A DNA stretch of 64,000 nucleotides from Flavobacterium hercynium (GCF_002217285.1 NZ_MUGW01000029.1:62001-126000); one strand, 5' to 3'; counted from the first letter of the stretch, positions 34,929 to 45,379 are shown. A program made the numbers and translations. The notes: a model not told the origin generated them from the sequence alone.

Positions 34929-36329
34929 TTAAAAAGCATTTTTATCTCCTTTTAAGGTTACAATAACGGTTAGCAGGCAAATTTTGATATCGGTAATTAA
35001 ATTCCAGCGTTGCAGGTAGTGAATATCGGTAGTAACGCGTCGCTTCATGTCTGATACTTTTTTAGTTTCGCCTCTGAGTCCTGAAATCTGAGCCAGACCA
35101 GTAATTCCGGGTTTAACAAAATGACGAACCATAAAATTATTAATATGACCATTGTAATCAGATGTATGTTTGATCATGTGCGGACGTGGTCCTACAACAC
35201 TCATTTTTCCCATTAAGACATTAAAAAACTGAGGCATTTCATCTAAACTCGTACGACGAAGAAATTTTCCGATTGGTGTAATTCTGGCATCTTCTCTTTT
35301 TGCCTGTTCGTTTTCATCACCTACATCTGTATACATACTCCTGAATTTATAGCACCAAAATGGTTCATTTTTTTTACCTGTTCTCATTTGTTTAAATAAA
35401 ACAGGCCCTTTGCTTTGCTTCTTAATCAAAATGGCTAATAACGGATAGAGCCATGATAAAATGAAAATAATTACCAGCAGGCTAAAAGCAATATCAAATA
35501 TTCGCTTAATTAATCGGTTGTAGGCATTTTGCAGCGGCTCAAAGCGGGGTTTGATAACATGGAAATTATTTAAATTACCGGAGTTAAAATGTTTTTTTGA
35601 AATGGATGAAAAATCAGGAACAAATTTCAGACGCATACAATATTTATCCCCCAGCTCAAAAAAGTAATTCAAGTCTGAAATAAAATCCGGTTTGGATACA
35701 ATGTACAACTCATCGATTTTTTCTTCAGATGCGTTATGAATAGCTTCTATTAGTGCTGCGCTAAATTGTTCGTTGTTTTTGTATTGTGCAGCTGAATTTT
35801 CGTTGAGAATACCCACAAAGTGAATAAAAAAAGAATTACTCTCTAAATGCGATGCTAATTCGATACTCGTTTTATTAAATCCCCATATCGCGACTGTATA
35901 CCGTTTGAAAACCCACCCTTTTATTTTTTCTATTATTACAGTAAATAAAATTCTGGACAGTAAAAAATAGAGCAGTAAAAAACTTAATTGAAATAAATTT
36001 GCCCTGCTTTTAAAAAAATGCAGCACATCATCCTGAAATATAAAGATGTAACTGTGCCACAGAATTCTTTGTGTAAAAAAAGCACGCCAGCTGTTACGAA
36101 AAAAAGTTTCCAGATTAAATAAAACGTCTACTTTATACAATTGAAAATAGGTAACGGCGAATAACCAGCTTAAAATTGTAATGGGGATCATCTTGTCCAA
36201 AAATAAGGCATTCCAGCCTATTCTTTCTTCGCTTGCAAATTTTAGGAACAATATCGTACCCAAAATCATAGCGATCATGTCTGCAATAGCACAGCAAATT
36301 ATAAAGGTAAATTTATGTCTGTTTCGCAT
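34929..36329 (-). CDS. Exopolysaccharide polyprenyl glycosylphosphotransferase (initiating enzyme)
   Basis: 466 residues. The N-terminal half has about four membrane helices and a degenerate Rossmann-like domain (about 130-260). The C-terminal half is the bacterial sugar transferase domain: KRIFDIAFSLLVIIF, then GPVLFKQMRTGKKNEPFWCYKFRSM in two parts (GPVLFKQMRTG, EPFWCYKFRSM), LRRTSLDEMPQFFNVLMG, MSVVGPRPHM and GITGLAQISGLRGE. It transfers a sugar-1-phosphate, often glucose, to undecaprenyl phosphate to start each repeat unit. It overlaps the VanZ-like gene by 17 bases. It resembles the WbaP/WcaJ type, with an extra central domain. Confidence 0.92.
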   Translation of the reverse strand: MRNRHKFTFIICCAIADMIAMILGTILFLKFASEERIGWNALFLDKMIPITILSWLFAVTYFQLYKVDVLFNLETFFRNSWRAFFTQRILWHSYIFIFQDDVLHFFKSRANLFQLSFLLLYFLLSRILFTVIIEKIKGWVFKRYTVAIWGFNKTSIELASHLESNSFFIHFVGILNENSAAQYKNNEQFSAALIEAIHNASEEKIDELYIVSKPDFISDLNYFFELGDKYCMRLKFVPDFSSISKKHFNSGNLNNFHVIKPRFEPLQNAYNRLIKRIFDIAFSLLVIIFILSWLYPLLAILIKKQSKGPVLFKQMRTGKKNEPFWCYKFRSMYTDVGDENEQAKREDARITPIGKFLRRTSLDEMPQFFNVLMGKMSVVGPRPHMIKHTSDYNGHINNFMVRHFVKPGITGLAQISGLRGETKKVSDMKRRVTTDIHYLQRWNLITDIKICLLTVIVTLKGDKNAF

Positions 36330-36729
36330 TTCTTATTTTTTTTAATAAATTGTAACCTATTAGCCCTACTATACTTCCTGCAATTCCAAAAAAAACATCT
36401 ATTAAAGTCGGACTTCTTCTAATAACTATAAATTGTCCTGCTTCTGCTATGCAAATAATTAGTGCTGCGACACTTATATTTTGTATAAAATTGATCTTTT
36501 TGTGCTTTTCTGCTCTATTTGAATTCCTGAAATCAGAATAAGCTTCGAGTAAGAAGCCAACCGCTACAAAAGGAACAGCGGTTCGTAAATTGTAATAACG
36601 ATTGCTCCATTGTAAAAGCCAGTTGGGTAAATACGTTTCACTTCTTAGACTGGAATCCGGAATCCAGGAAAAATAAAAAACGATACTAATAACCAGAAGC
36701 AGTGCCAACATTATTGTTTTATGAGACAT
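36313..36729 (-). CDS. VanZ-like family membrane protein
   Basis: 138 residues with four hydrophobic segments and the VanZ-like pattern (SDFRNSNRAEKHKKINFIQN, then RSPTLIDVFFGIAGSIVGLIGYN in two parts RSPTLIDVFFG and IAGSIVGLIGYN, where D in LIDVFFG is characteristic). Such proteins are frequent in Bacteroidota capsule loci; their function there is unknown. It is translated just before the glycosylphosphotransferase with a 17-base overlap and follows the Wzc-like gene by 63 bases. Confidence 0.8.
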   Translation of the reverse strand: MSHKTIMLALLLVISIVFYFSWIPDSSLRSETYLPNWLLQWSNRYYNLRTAVPFVAVGFLLEAYSDFRNSNRAEKHKKINFIQNISVAALIICIAEAGQFIVIRRSPTLIDVFFGIAGSIVGLIGYNLLKKIRNAKQT

Positions 36730-36792
36730 TTTGAATTATTTATTTTTAGCATATATGATTTTGTTTGTCTGAGTTGTTTTTATCCAAGCGTA

Positions 36793-39138
36793 TTAACTTA
36801 AACTTCTTTTGTAAATCAAACCTCTTTTGTACCAAGGCTCCTTAACTTTTGCTTCCTGATATTCATAGCCGTATTTTAATCCGTAACCATATCCGTAGGC
36901 TCTTTTCATATTTACAGCGTTGATCAGGATACCAACATTTTTTAGGAGGTCTTTTTTAATAAAATTATTTACATGAACTAAATTACTCTTATCCGTATAA
37001 TCATATTTTACAACGAATACAGTAACATCGGCTAAATAGCTAAAATTGAGCGTGTCCGAAACAATCTGCACGGGAGCAGAATCCAGTATTATAAAATCAT
37101 AAAGGTCTTTTGCTTCTTCAATTAAAGCTTCAAAATTAGAATTGGATATTAATTGAGAAGGATTCGGAGGTGTTTGTCCAGTAAAAAGAATATCAAGCGT
37201 ATGAGAAAAATTGGTGTCTTTTTTCAGAAATGCTTTCCAGTCATTACTTTTATTCGCTAAAAAATTAGTAAGTCCTGCTTCGTTTTTATCTATTTTAAAA
37301 TAGTCATGTAATTGAGGATTTCTTAAATCAACACCAATCAGTAAGACTTTTTTATTATGATTGCTCAGTGTAATCGCATTATGAAAGGCACTAAACGATT
37401 TTCCTTCGCCCTGAATAGAGGACGTAAACAATATAACATCTCCCTTATTATCCTTTTTTCTGGGCAGTAAATAGGATACATTCGAAACCAGAGCACGACT
37501 TGCTTCTGCAATTAAGGAACGTGAAGTAGCGGTGTTGTCTAACTTTTCGCTGGTATCTATTTTAGGTATGAATCCTAAAATAGGAATATTGGTCATTACT
37601 TTTTGAATATCTTCTTCATTGTGTATTTTGGTATCTAAAGTCAAACGAAGATAGATTACTCCAAAAGGAAGCAGAAATCCCAATAAAAAAGAGGCTGATA
37701 AAAAGGATATGGGCTGTGGGAAAATTGCAGAGTAATTGGTTTCCGGAGCATTTAAAGTCTTTAGATTCGATTCTAAAATAGCGCTGTTTAAAACAGCTTC
37801 TTCTTTTTTTTGCAATAATGCCACATAGGTTTCTACCTTCATCGTTAGATCATTATTGATATTGCCCAATACTTTATCTTTTGTGGGAAGACTTTTGATA
37901 TTGGAATCCGTAATGCTTTTTTCGGTTTTGTTAACCCGATTGTTTTGATTTAAAAAGTTCAAATATCCATCTAAAGTATTCAAAATCTGTTGCTTTTGAT
38001 TCTGTAATTGGGTTATTAAAGCGATGTAGGCCGGATTGTTTTTTTGCGCTCTTTGCAGAATTACTTCACTTTCCATAAGTGTAGCATTATAATCCGAAAG
38101 CATCTGATTGACTGTGGGTGCATCTAAATTATAATCGGTACCCAGCGTCTGGGCTTCACCAGATTTTTTGATGCTGCTAATCGCGTAATAAGTCAGCTTA
38201 ATTTGCTTTTCATTAAGCAAAGAAGTCTCTTTCTTCTGGCTTCTATCGGCGGTTTGTTCGACGATGTAGCTATTCATTACGCCTATATCATTATTTTGCA
38301 GGTACTTTTCTTTGACGCTTTCGATCGAATCTTTTTCTTTGGTAAAGTTTTTTATTCTTTGATTTAAGTAAGCAACCGTATTGGTAAATAATTTTTGTTT
38401 GTTGATTACAATATTTTTATCCAGTAAAAAGATAATTTCATTTAATATTTTTCTTGAAAGCACAGGACTTGATCCGGTATGTTTTAATTCTACTGTTCCT
38501 TTTAGCTTTTCATCAGCTAAAACGCTAAGCGATGTTTTAAGATTTTTTAAGGCAATTGCCGTAGGTTCCATGCTTACTTTATAGTCACTTTCAAAATAAT
38601 ACGATGGATTCTTCATTGCCTTTTCAGACAATATAATTTTAAATGGTAAATCTTTTACAGACTGATTTCCTTCATATCCTTGTATTCTATAAACTTCCTT
38701 AGTTTCTGTATCGGTTATTACAAATCCCTCTTTATTTACTTTTATATCGTAAGAAGTAAGTGGCAGCGAATCTTTAGAAACCGTCAATTTTAAAATAAAA
38801 GGAACCTGATTTACTTTATGATTTTGAACTGTATATACCTTCTCAAAATAGCTCACATTTAAATTTACCTTTTTTATAACGCTCAGTAGAAATTCATTAG
38901 ACGTAACTAACCTGATTTCTTCTTCTAAATTATCTTCATCATTTTTTTGACTTGTACTGATGGTAATTATTTTGGTTTTGTCTTCTTGTTTTTTATCAAT
39001 AAAAATCAAAGCTGATGTCTGATAGGTAGGCGGTACTACTTTGATAAAAATAAAACCTGCACTTACACACAAAATAAGGCTTAGCAAAAACCATGGCCAG
39101 TAGTGTAAATACTTTAGAAATTCTTTTTTAAAATCCAT
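36793..39138 (-). CDS. Wzc-like polysaccharide copolymerase with tyrosine-kinase domain
   Basis: 781 residues. The Wzz domain has a first membrane helix at about 16-34 and a long periplasmic coiled-coil region, and a second helix lies at about 490-510 (PQPISFLSASFLLGFLLPFG). The cytoplasmic BY-kinase domain has Walker A (SSIQGEGKSFSAFH), Walker A' (LLIGVDLRNPQL) and Walker B (DFIILDSAP). The C-terminus has the tyrosine cluster (AYGYGYGLKYGYEY) that is autophosphorylated in this family. It controls chain length and export with the Wza-like protein encoded 45 bases upstream. No cognate tyrosine phosphatase (Wzb) is encoded in this operon. Confidence 0.92.
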   Translation of the reverse strand: MDFKKEFLKYLHYWPWFLLSLILCVSAGFIFIKVVPPTYQTSALIFIDKKQEDKTKIITISTSQKNDEDNLEEEIRLVTSNEFLLSVIKKVNLNVSYFEKVYTVQNHKVNQVPFILKLTVSKDSLPLTSYDIKVNKEGFVITDTETKEVYRIQGYEGNQSVKDLPFKIILSEKAMKNPSYYFESDYKVSMEPTAIALKNLKTSLSVLADEKLKGTVELKHTGSSPVLSRKILNEIIFLLDKNIVINKQKLFTNTVAYLNQRIKNFTKEKDSIESVKEKYLQNNDIGVMNSYIVEQTADRSQKKETSLLNEKQIKLTYYAISSIKKSGEAQTLGTDYNLDAPTVNQMLSDYNATLMESEVILQRAQKNNPAYIALITQLQNQKQQILNTLDGYLNFLNQNNRVNKTEKSITDSNIKSLPTKDKVLGNINNDLTMKVETYVALLQKKEEAVLNSAILESNLKTLNAPETNYSAIFPQPISFLSASFLLGFLLPFGVIYLRLTLDTKIHNEEDIQKVMTNIPILGFIPKIDTSEKLDNTATSRSLIAEASRALVSNVSYLLPRKKDNKGDVILFTSSIQGEGKSFSAFHNAITLSNHNKKVLLIGVDLRNPQLHDYFKIDKNEAGLTNFLANKSNDWKAFLKKDTNFSHTLDILFTGQTPPNPSQLISNSNFEALIEEAKDLYDFIILDSAPVQIVSDTLNFSYLADVTVFVVKYDYTDKSNLVHVNNFIKKDLLKNVGILINAVNMKRAYGYGYGLKYGYEYQEAKVKEPWYKRGLIYKRSLS

Positions 39139-39183
39139 AATTTTTTATTTAGATATATTCGGATGAATAATAAAATGTATAAA

Positions 39184-39951
39184 TCAATTTACAATCAATA
39201 AAATGACTGCCAGAAGAGAAGCTGTAATACCCAGCAATTGAATAGGATCTCTGATCACGCCTCCGCTGTTTACTTTTAATTTATTGGGCGTTACCACAAT
39301 AACATCATTTTGTCTGATTCGGTAATGGGGATTATTCATCCATCCTGCCGTAGTCAGGTCTATATGATAGACTAAACGTTTTCCGTCTATTTCACGAATA
39401 AGTTTTACATCATTTCGTATCGCCCAATATGTTAGATCTTTTGCCAGTCCTATGGCATTCAGTAAACTAATAGATTCTTCGCTAAAAGCAATTACACCCG
39501 GAGAATTGACTTCTCCCAAAATGGTAAATTTATTATTGAGCACTCGAACCTGAACTGTAGGATTGACTAAATAACCTTCCTTTATCAGACGTTCTTTTAT
39601 TTTGAGCTCCGCTTCTGTCGGGGTTAGACCTGTCAATGTTATTTCGTTTAAAACCGGTAAAGTAATATTTCCTGTAGGCGTAACCAGATAACCGGACAGT
39701 TTCATCATTTCTACTGAGTTTTGCGAATTCGAAATGCCGGCATTTAAATTAAAAGGCGCCGCAACCAAAGGATTAAGATCCCCAATATCAACTTTTAAGA
39801 TATCATTAGGCTGAATTTTTGTCGAGGTATAATTTAAGTTTGAATTAGCATACATGTCTAAATCCTGCATATACAATGTTTGTTTCTTGGTTGTACAAGA
39901 TTGAAGCAGCAATAAAAACAGCAAGCTCATCAAAAGGAAAATTTTCTTCAT
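39184..39951 (-). CDS. Wza-like polysaccharide export outer-membrane lipoprotein
   Basis: 255 residues. Lipoprotein signal with lipobox LLQSC (Cys19), then the polysaccharide export domain (IQPNDILKVDIGDLNPL) and an SLBB domain (FTILGEVNSPGVIAFSEESI, then IRQNDVIVVTPNK). It is shorter than E. coli Wza (about 380). It ends in a hydrophobic stretch (LLGITASLLAVILLIVN), a form common in Bacteroidota. It forms the export channel with Wzc. It lies between the glycosyltransferase gene upstream and wzc downstream. Confidence 0.92.
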   Translation of the reverse strand: MKKIFLLMSLLFLLLLQSCTTKKQTLYMQDLDMYANSNLNYTSTKIQPNDILKVDIGDLNPLVAAPFNLNAGISNSQNSVEMMKLSGYLVTPTGNITLPVLNEITLTGLTPTEAELKIKERLIKEGYLVNPTVQVRVLNNKFTILGEVNSPGVIAFSEESISLLNAIGLAKDLTYWAIRNDVKLIREIDGKRLVYHIDLTTAGWMNNPHYRIRQNDVIVVTPNKLKVNSGGVIRDPIQLLGITASLLAVILLIVN

Positions 39952-39993
39952 ATTAATCGTAGTATAAATTATTTTTAAGGACTTCTTTATTTT

Positions 39994-40743
39994 CTAATGC
40001 ACGATGTATTGTCTTAAAGCAATCGTTTTTTTAAGAAAGACAACCGCAATTGCAGCTAAACCGTGAAACTTGTAAATTTTGTAATCTTCATGTAAAACTT
40101 CAAAAGCACGTTTTAGGCTGGTGCTCATGCCTCCCATTCTCATTTTAACGATATAGGCATCGATGTAACTCATTCTAATTTTGTATTTGTACAGGTATCG
40201 AAGCAGAAATTCAGTATCAGAGGCAATTTTAAAATCGAGATTATACAAGCCATTTTTATCAATTACAGCTTTCTTTAAGTATACTGTGGGATGCAAAGGC
40301 AACCAACCCGATCTTATCTTTTTGAGACTAAAGATGCCTCCTATGCGGTCACGGATTAAAGACTCGTGTTCATCATTCGAAACATATACGCCATCACCAT
40401 AAACACCATCGATATTGGGTTCACGGGCAAAACGGGCAGCGATTCTCTGAATAGCCTTTTTATCATAAAATTCATCATCAGAATGCATTAGACCAATAAC
40501 ATCACCAGTTGCTAACTGAAGTCCTTTGTTGATGGCATCGTACATACCTTTATCAGGCTCAGAAATGTATTTAAAAATACGATCCTTGTACGACTCTATT
40601 ATTTCTTTGGTTCCATCTGTAGAATTACCATCAATAATAATGTATTCTATGTTTTGATAATTTTGTTCTAACACACTTTGAATGGCTTTTTCGATAGTAG
40701 CCTTGCGATTAAAACATACCGTTATTATAGTTATTCTTATCAT
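39994..40743 (-). CDS. Glycosyltransferase family 2
   Basis: 249 residues. GT-A fold with the opening ITIITVCFNRKATIEKAIQS, then YIIIDGNSTDGTKEII, ISEPDKGMYDAINKG and the metal-binding acidic motif in GLMHSDDEFYD. The WcaA-like variant (SEPDKGMYDAINKGL) is typical of capsule and colanic acid transferases. There is no membrane helix, so it acts at the cytoplasmic face of the membrane on the lipid-linked repeat unit. The donor sugar is unknown. A gap of 120 bases separates it from the UDP-glucuronate decarboxylase gene. Confidence 0.9.
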   Translation of the reverse strand: MIRITIITVCFNRKATIEKAIQSVLEQNYQNIEYIIIDGNSTDGTKEIIESYKDRIFKYISEPDKGMYDAINKGLQLATGDVIGLMHSDDEFYDKKAIQRIAARFAREPNIDGVYGDGVYVSNDEHESLIRDRIGGIFSLKKIRSGWLPLHPTVYLKKAVIDKNGLYNLDFKIASDTEFLLRYLYKYKIRMSYIDAYIVKMRMGGMSTSLKRAFEVLHEDYKIYKFHGLAAIAVVFLKKTIALRQYIVH

Positions 40744-40863
40744 AATAATTCTTTTTAAGGATAATATTTACCTGAATTTAAAGAGTGCAAAAACCTGACT
40801 CCTCAACATTCATTGGGAAAAGAGAGCAGCACTAAATCGTTTTATTTTGTAAAAAGCGGGCTG

Positions 40864-41808
40864 TTATAACTTTAGAAGCAGTGTGTCAAAATAGCTGATA
40901 GTTGCAGCCAGCCCTACTTTCAATTGTATTTTGGGTTCCCAGCCATTGAGTTTGTTTTTTGCTAAGGAAATATCCGGTTGTCTTTGTTTGGGATCATCCT
41001 GAGGCAAATCAAGATGAATTATTTTTGAATTTGAACCTGTTAATTCAATAATAGTCTGAGCCAGTTCGAGCATTGTAAATTCATTTGGATTTCCAAGATT
41101 TACAGGCCCTAAAAAATCAAGGGACGAATCCATCATTCGTATCATTCCTTCTACTAAATCATCAACATATTGAAACGAACGGGTTTGTAAACCATCACCA
41201 AAAACGGTAATATCTTTTCCCAGCAATGCCTGCACAATAAAATTAGAAACTACTCTGCCGTCTGCCGGATTCATATTAGGACCATACGTATTAAAAATCC
41301 GGATGATTTTAATCGCAACCTTATTCTGATTGTGATAATCCATAAACAAAGTCTCAGCACAACGCTTGCCCTCATCGTAACAGGAACGAATTCCAATCGG
41401 GTTTACGTGTCCCCAATAACTTTCGGTTTGAGGATGTACCAGCGGATCACCATAAACCTCACTCGTACTAGCCTGCAATACCTTAGCGTTGACACGTTTG
41501 GCTAATCCGAGCACGTTTATAGCGCCCATAACAGACGTTTTTATTGTCTTTATGGGATTATATTGGTAATGCACCGGAGATGCCGGACACGCCAGATTGT
41601 AAATTTCATCGACCTCAGCATAATAAGGTTCTGTTATATCGTGTCTTACCATTTCAAAATACGGGTTATCGAGCAGTTCAATTATATTGGATTTTGCTCC
41701 CGTAAAGTAATTGTCCAGACAAATCACTTCATTTCCTTCATTCAACAATCTTTTACACAAATGCGAACCTACAAATCCGGCTCCCCCAGTTATTAATATT
41801 TTCTTCAT
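40864..41808 (-). CDS. UDP-glucuronate decarboxylase (UDP-xylose synthase)
   Basis: 314 residues, extended SDR fold: NAD motif GGAGFVGSH (8-16), substrate pocket ([19 protein letters not shown]) and catalytic Y144 and K148 ([12 protein letters not shown]). The string CPASPxHYQ is the hallmark of UXS enzymes, as against plain epimerases. It makes UDP-xylose from UDP-glucuronate and uses the product of the ugd gene at 52545-53957. This predicts xylose, or glucuronate as well, in the polymer. It overlaps the preceding glycosyltransferase gene by four bases. Confidence 0.92.
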   Translation of the reverse strand: MKKILITGGAGFVGSHLCKRLLNEGNEVICLDNYFTGAKSNIIELLDNPYFEMVRHDITEPYYAEVDEIYNLACPASPVHYQYNPIKTIKTSVMGAINVLGLAKRVNAKVLQASTSEVYGDPLVHPQTESYWGHVNPIGIRSCYDEGKRCAETLFMDYHNQNKVAIKIIRIFNTYGPNMNPADGRVVSNFIVQALLGKDITVFGDGLQTRSFQYVDDLVEGMIRMMDSSLDFLGPVNLGNPNEFTMLELAQTIIELTGSNSKIIHLDLPQDDPKQRQPDISLAKNKLNGWEPKIQLKVGLAATISYFDTLLLKL

Positions 41809-42635
41809 TTTAATTCTATGTTATTTTTGAATGAATCGACTTTGGTCTGAATTTGAAAAAAGTAATGCGACTTAAAACGTGCCAGATAAAAGCCCTGCTT
41901 ACCATCTAAAAAACCTAATTTTAAAAAGTAAACTCCTAAAAAATAAACTGCCGGAAGTAATCCTGTGTTGAGAAGACCGTATTTAATTTTTTGATTGACG
42001 GATAAAAAAGCATTTTTAGTTTGCTTCAGCTGCAAATAGCGTTGCGCTTCCCAGGTAGAATACGCATTGTGTTTTGCGATATAATGTTCTAAATTTTTAA
42101 AATCTTTATGAACGACTTTCGATTTTATAACGCCAACCTTACCTTCGATAATAGGATGTTCGTGTACTTCCATATCCAGATGACTCCACAAATCTTCTTC
42201 TACTTTTTCATACGCTCCTTTGGATTTCTTAAAAAGAGCTGACTTTTTAAATCCGTAACCGTACCTCATTTTTTTACCCATAAAATAGTTTTCAAACTGT
42301 ATGGTAAAACCACTATAGGAATCATCCTGAGTTTTAAAAGCTATTTCGTCGATAAACTCATCCGTAACAAATTCATCGGCATCTAAAAACAAAATCCACT
42401 CATTTAAAATTTTTGCATTTTGCATTGCCCAATTTCGTTTTTTTGGAAATTTGCCATTCCATTGAAATTGCAATACTTCAGCTCCCATGCCAGAAGCAAT
42501 AGTCACAGTTTCATCAGTACTTCCTGAATCTACCACAATGATCTGAGTAAATCGCTTTAATTTATCCAGACAAGAGGGTAAATTTAAAGCTTCGTTTTTG
42601 ACGGAAACGATTACAGAAATTGGAATTTTATTCAA
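41805..42635 (-). CDS. Glycosyltransferase family 2 (WaaE/KdtX-like)
   Basis: 276 residues. It opens with [20 protein letters not shown] and continues with [28 protein letters not shown] and the acidic metal site in [11 protein letters not shown]. The second part ([11 protein letters not shown], then [20 protein letters not shown]) is the usual C-terminus of the beta-1,4-glucosyltransferase WaaE-like group. It is likely to transfer a hexose or xylose in the repeat unit; the donor is not readable. It overlaps its neighbours by four and eight bases, a sign of tight coupling. Confidence 0.9.
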   Translation of the reverse strand: MNKIPISVIVSVKNEALNLPSCLDKLKRFTQIIVVDSGSTDETVTIASGMGAEVLQFQWNGKFPKKRNWAMQNAKILNEWILFLDADEFVTDEFIDEIAFKTQDDSYSGFTIQFENYFMGKKMRYGYGFKKSALFKKSKGAYEKVEEDLWSHLDMEVHEHPIIEGKVGVIKSKVVHKDFKNLEHYIAKHNAYSTWEAQRYLQLKQTKNAFLSVNQKIKYGLLNTGLLPAVYFLGVYFLKLGFLDGKQGFYLARFKSHYFFQIQTKVDSFKNNIELK

Positions 42636-43179
42636 AGCTTCTCGGTTTTATAAGTTTGGCAGGATTCCCTCCTACTATGGTATTTTTTTCAACATTTTTG
42701 ATCACTAGACTTCCTGCACCTACAACAGCATATTCGCCTACCGTTACACCCGGCATTATAAAAGCTCTCGCTCCGACAAAAACACCTTTTTGTATTGTTA
42801 TTTTACTTGTTATCAGGTTCATTGCTGGTTTATCAAAGGCATGAGTTCCCGTACACAAATACGCTTCCTGCCCAATCGTGGCGTGTTCAAATATTTCGAT
42901 AGGGCCGAGTGTGTAGGCATTCGCCCGATCACCAAGACAGGCATGATCGTGCAGCGTTAGATTCCATGGAATTTGAATTCTTGCTCTTTGGTGTACAAAT
43001 GGTTTTCCGTAAATTTTACAGCCAAATACTTTCAGCCAGAATATTCTCCAGACATTGGCCGGTTTTGGCGTCCAGCTGCAGAATAAGATCCAGACATATT
43101 CCCAGAGTATCATTTTAATGCGCTGTTTTACAGACCAGGGCGAATCGTAGGGCGAATTTTGTGCATATTCCTGTTTCAT
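42628..43179 (-). CDS. WcaF-like sugar O-acetyltransferase (hexapeptide repeat)
   Basis: 183 residues. The left-handed beta helix has hexapeptide turns (IGQEAYLCTGTHAF, then IIKNVEKNTIVGGNPAKLIK-like C-terminus). The N-terminal region (WSVKQRIKMILWEYVWILFC) and the segment WRIFWLKVFGCKIYGKPFVH match colanic acid acetyltransferase WcaF. The probable catalytic histidine lies in TGTHAFD. It would O-acetylate a sugar of the repeat unit using acetyl-CoA. It overlaps the GT2 gene and is two bases from the next gene. Confidence 0.9.
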   Translation of the reverse strand: MKQEYAQNSPYDSPWSVKQRIKMILWEYVWILFCSWTPKPANVWRIFWLKVFGCKIYGKPFVHQRARIQIPWNLTLHDHACLGDRANAYTLGPIEIFEHATIGQEAYLCTGTHAFDKPAMNLITSKITIQKGVFVGARAFIMPGVTVGEYAVVGAGSLVIKNVEKNTIVGGNPAKLIKPRSFE

Positions 43180-43181
43180 TA

Positions 43182-44300
43182 CTAACTTGATTGGATTCTC
43201 ATAGATTGAAACTCACTTAAAAATTCTGCTGCTAATTTTTCGGTAGAATGTGTCTCATTTACCATCAAACCTTTTTGTGCTAACTCGTTCCTCCATTTCG
43301 GATTGTCTATTAAATCTTCCAGGTATTTACTCAAAATTTCGACTCTTTGTCTGGAGCGATGATCGAAACATAAACCATTTTTATTATGAATTAAAAAATC
43401 TTTAAAACAGTCTAAATCAGAAACTATCGTGGCGCATCCCCAACTCATCGCTTCTAATGGTGAAACCCCAAAAGTTTCCCCTTGTTCTGCTACCGAAGGA
43501 TATACAAATACGGCGGCTTTTGAGTATAGTTTGTTTAATTTATCGATATCAAAAACAGGTTCTAAAAATATTACCTTGCTGTTTTTGGCTAACGTTTTTA
43601 ATTCAGACAAATAAGCGTCTCCGCCGCCTCCTGTTTCTGTAGAATAAGGTCCTACAATAAGCAATTGCCAATCTTTTGCGTGAAGCGCCGCAAAAGATTT
43701 TATTAAAATATCTAAGCCTTTTTCAGGATGTATTCGTCCGGTATATAATATTATTTTTTCTTTTTTAGAAAAGTCAATCGGAGTTGAATTTTTAAATGGT
43801 AATGTATTTGGAATCATAACTACTTTGTTGAAGTATTCCTGATCAATTTCCTCTTTTATTGCTTTTGCCACGGGACTTGAATTGGCTCTTAATCGGGCGT
43901 TTTTGGTATAAAACTTCATTTGCCCTTTTGGCATTCTAGCCACATCGATCATACACTTTTGTTTTTGTTTTGAGGATAATAAAATAGGAAGCCAAAAAGT
44001 ATTAGAAACAATAATATCCGTATTACCGGCAATTTTGCGAACGGCTTTCAGGGTATAAAAAAAATCTAAAATCTTGAGGATAATTCCTGAAGATGGCGAC
44101 TTATATCCTTTTACACGAACGTGATGAATTCCGGCTTCGTTTTCGGCATTCAAAAATCCTTTGTATGATTTTGAGATGTAATTTACTTCGTGACCCCGAC
44201 TAACAAATTCTTTTGCTAAACCGTACCATCTTTTTTCTACGGCTCCTCCTAATAATGGCGGTATCGGAAAAAATGCACCCTGAACTATTGTTATTTTCAT
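43182..44300 (-). CDS. Glycosyltransferase family 4
   Basis: 372 residues, GT-B fold. N-terminal LLGGAVEKRWYGLAKEFVSRG and the nucleotide-sugar domain with LYTGRIHPEKGLDILIKSFA and YPSVAEQGETFGVSPLEAMS, whose E...GVSPLEA element is the GT4 EX7E motif. The activated sugar donor is not readable. It overlaps the next GT4 gene (44297-45379) by four bases, and both probably extend the same lipid-linked oligosaccharide. Confidence 0.9.
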   Translation of the reverse strand: MKITIVQGAFFPIPPLLGGAVEKRWYGLAKEFVSRGHEVNYISKSYKGFLNAENEAGIHHVRVKGYKSPSSGIILKILDFFYTLKAVRKIAGNTDIIVSNTFWLPILLSSKQKQKCMIDVARMPKGQMKFYTKNARLRANSSPVAKAIKEEIDQEYFNKVVMIPNTLPFKNSTPIDFSKKEKIILYTGRIHPEKGLDILIKSFAALHAKDWQLLIVGPYSTETGGGGDAYLSELKTLAKNSKVIFLEPVFDIDKLNKLYSKAAVFVYPSVAEQGETFGVSPLEAMSWGCATIVSDLDCFKDFLIHNKNGLCFDHRSRQRVEILSKYLEDLIDNPKWRNELAQKGLMVNETHSTEKLAAEFLSEFQSMRIQSS

Positions 44301-45379
44301 TGCTTTAATAAAGTGTTATATAATTCAATCATTTTTTTGCCTATAATCATAATGTCATATTTATCTTTGACCAGTTTTTGTCCGTTTTCACCCATTGTTT
44401 CCAGTAAATTGGGGGATGCTGTAAAGGCTTCCTTCAGACTCTCTTCTAAATTTAATACTGATAAATCAATCCACCAGCCGCATTCATGTGTTTTTAGATC
44501 TTCCCAGGGTGTTCCCATTGTAGTTATTACAGGTACACCAACTGCTAGTGCTTCTGCTACTACAATTCCAAAGTTTTCGCTGTATGTAGGCAAAACCATA
44601 ATATCTGCGGAGCGCAAAAAATTCCATTTTGCTTCCTGATACACTGCTCCAACAAAATATACATTTTTTAAATCGAGACAGCTTCCTATTAGGCTTTCAA
44701 TATAATCGGCATTTCCGTTTCCGGCTATTTCCAGAATCCAGCCTTTGGTATCGCAATTTCGCCAGGCTTCCAACAAAATTTCAATTCCTTTTTTGGGATG
44801 AATACGGGATAAAAACACCATTTTTTTGGTTCCGTACAGTTTCTTATTTTTTTTAATATCGCTTAAATAAATTCCGTTTGGAATGGTATAAATAGGGTTT
44901 TTAAATCCCAATTCGAGAAGATTTTCAGCTTCCATCTGAGCCGTTGCATGCAGGCAGGCAGATTGTTCGATGGCTTTTTTTTGGTATAAATACAGCGCCA
45001 GTTTTTTCTTTAACGGATTATGAGCCAAAATCCAGGGTTCTAGCATACCATGAGGTGAAATAATGACTTTGATGCCCAGTTTTTGTGCTGTGTTCTGAAA
45101 ACCCCAATTTTGAGGACTCCAGATTCCATTAATGTGTACAATATCCGGTCTTTCACTTTGAAGAAAAGCATGAAATTCTTTAATTAAAGAAAACCAGCGC
45201 AATATTCCGTTATGAAAAAACTTTATGCCCACGCCATCAATCGTTATGGGATCGCTGGACATTCCGGTTGCTATACTAAACGTGGTGTCATGTTTTAGTG
45301 CTTTACTCAGCAAACGTATATACTCTGTTGTTCCGCCGCCACTTTTATCGATACTGGCTATATAATGAATTACTTTCAT
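44297..45379 (-). CDS. Glycosyltransferase family 4
   Basis: 360 residues, GT-B fold. ASIDKSGGGTTEYIRLLSKA opens the acceptor domain, HINGIWSPQNWGF and SPHGMLEPWIL follow. The donor domain has FLSRIHPKKGIEILLEAW and LPTYSENFGIVVAEALAVGV with the EX7E motif. The pattern SPHGMLEPW is frequent in mannosyl- or fucosyltransferases of exopolysaccharide loci; this does not settle the donor. It overlaps both neighbouring GT4 genes by four bases. Confidence 0.9.
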   Translation of the reverse strand: MKVIHYIASIDKSGGGTTEYIRLLSKALKHDTTFSIATGMSSDPITIDGVGIKFFHNGILRWFSLIKEFHAFLQSERPDIVHINGIWSPQNWGFQNTAQKLGIKVIISPHGMLEPWILAHNPLKKKLALYLYQKKAIEQSACLHATAQMEAENLLELGFKNPIYTIPNGIYLSDIKKNKKLYGTKKMVFLSRIHPKKGIEILLEAWRNCDTKGWILEIAGNGNADYIESLIGSCLDLKNVYFVGAVYQEAKWNFLRSADIMVLPTYSENFGIVVAEALAVGVPVITTMGTPWEDLKTHECGWWIDLSVLNLEESLKEAFTASPNLLETMGENGQKLVKDKYDIMIIGKKMIELYNTLLKQ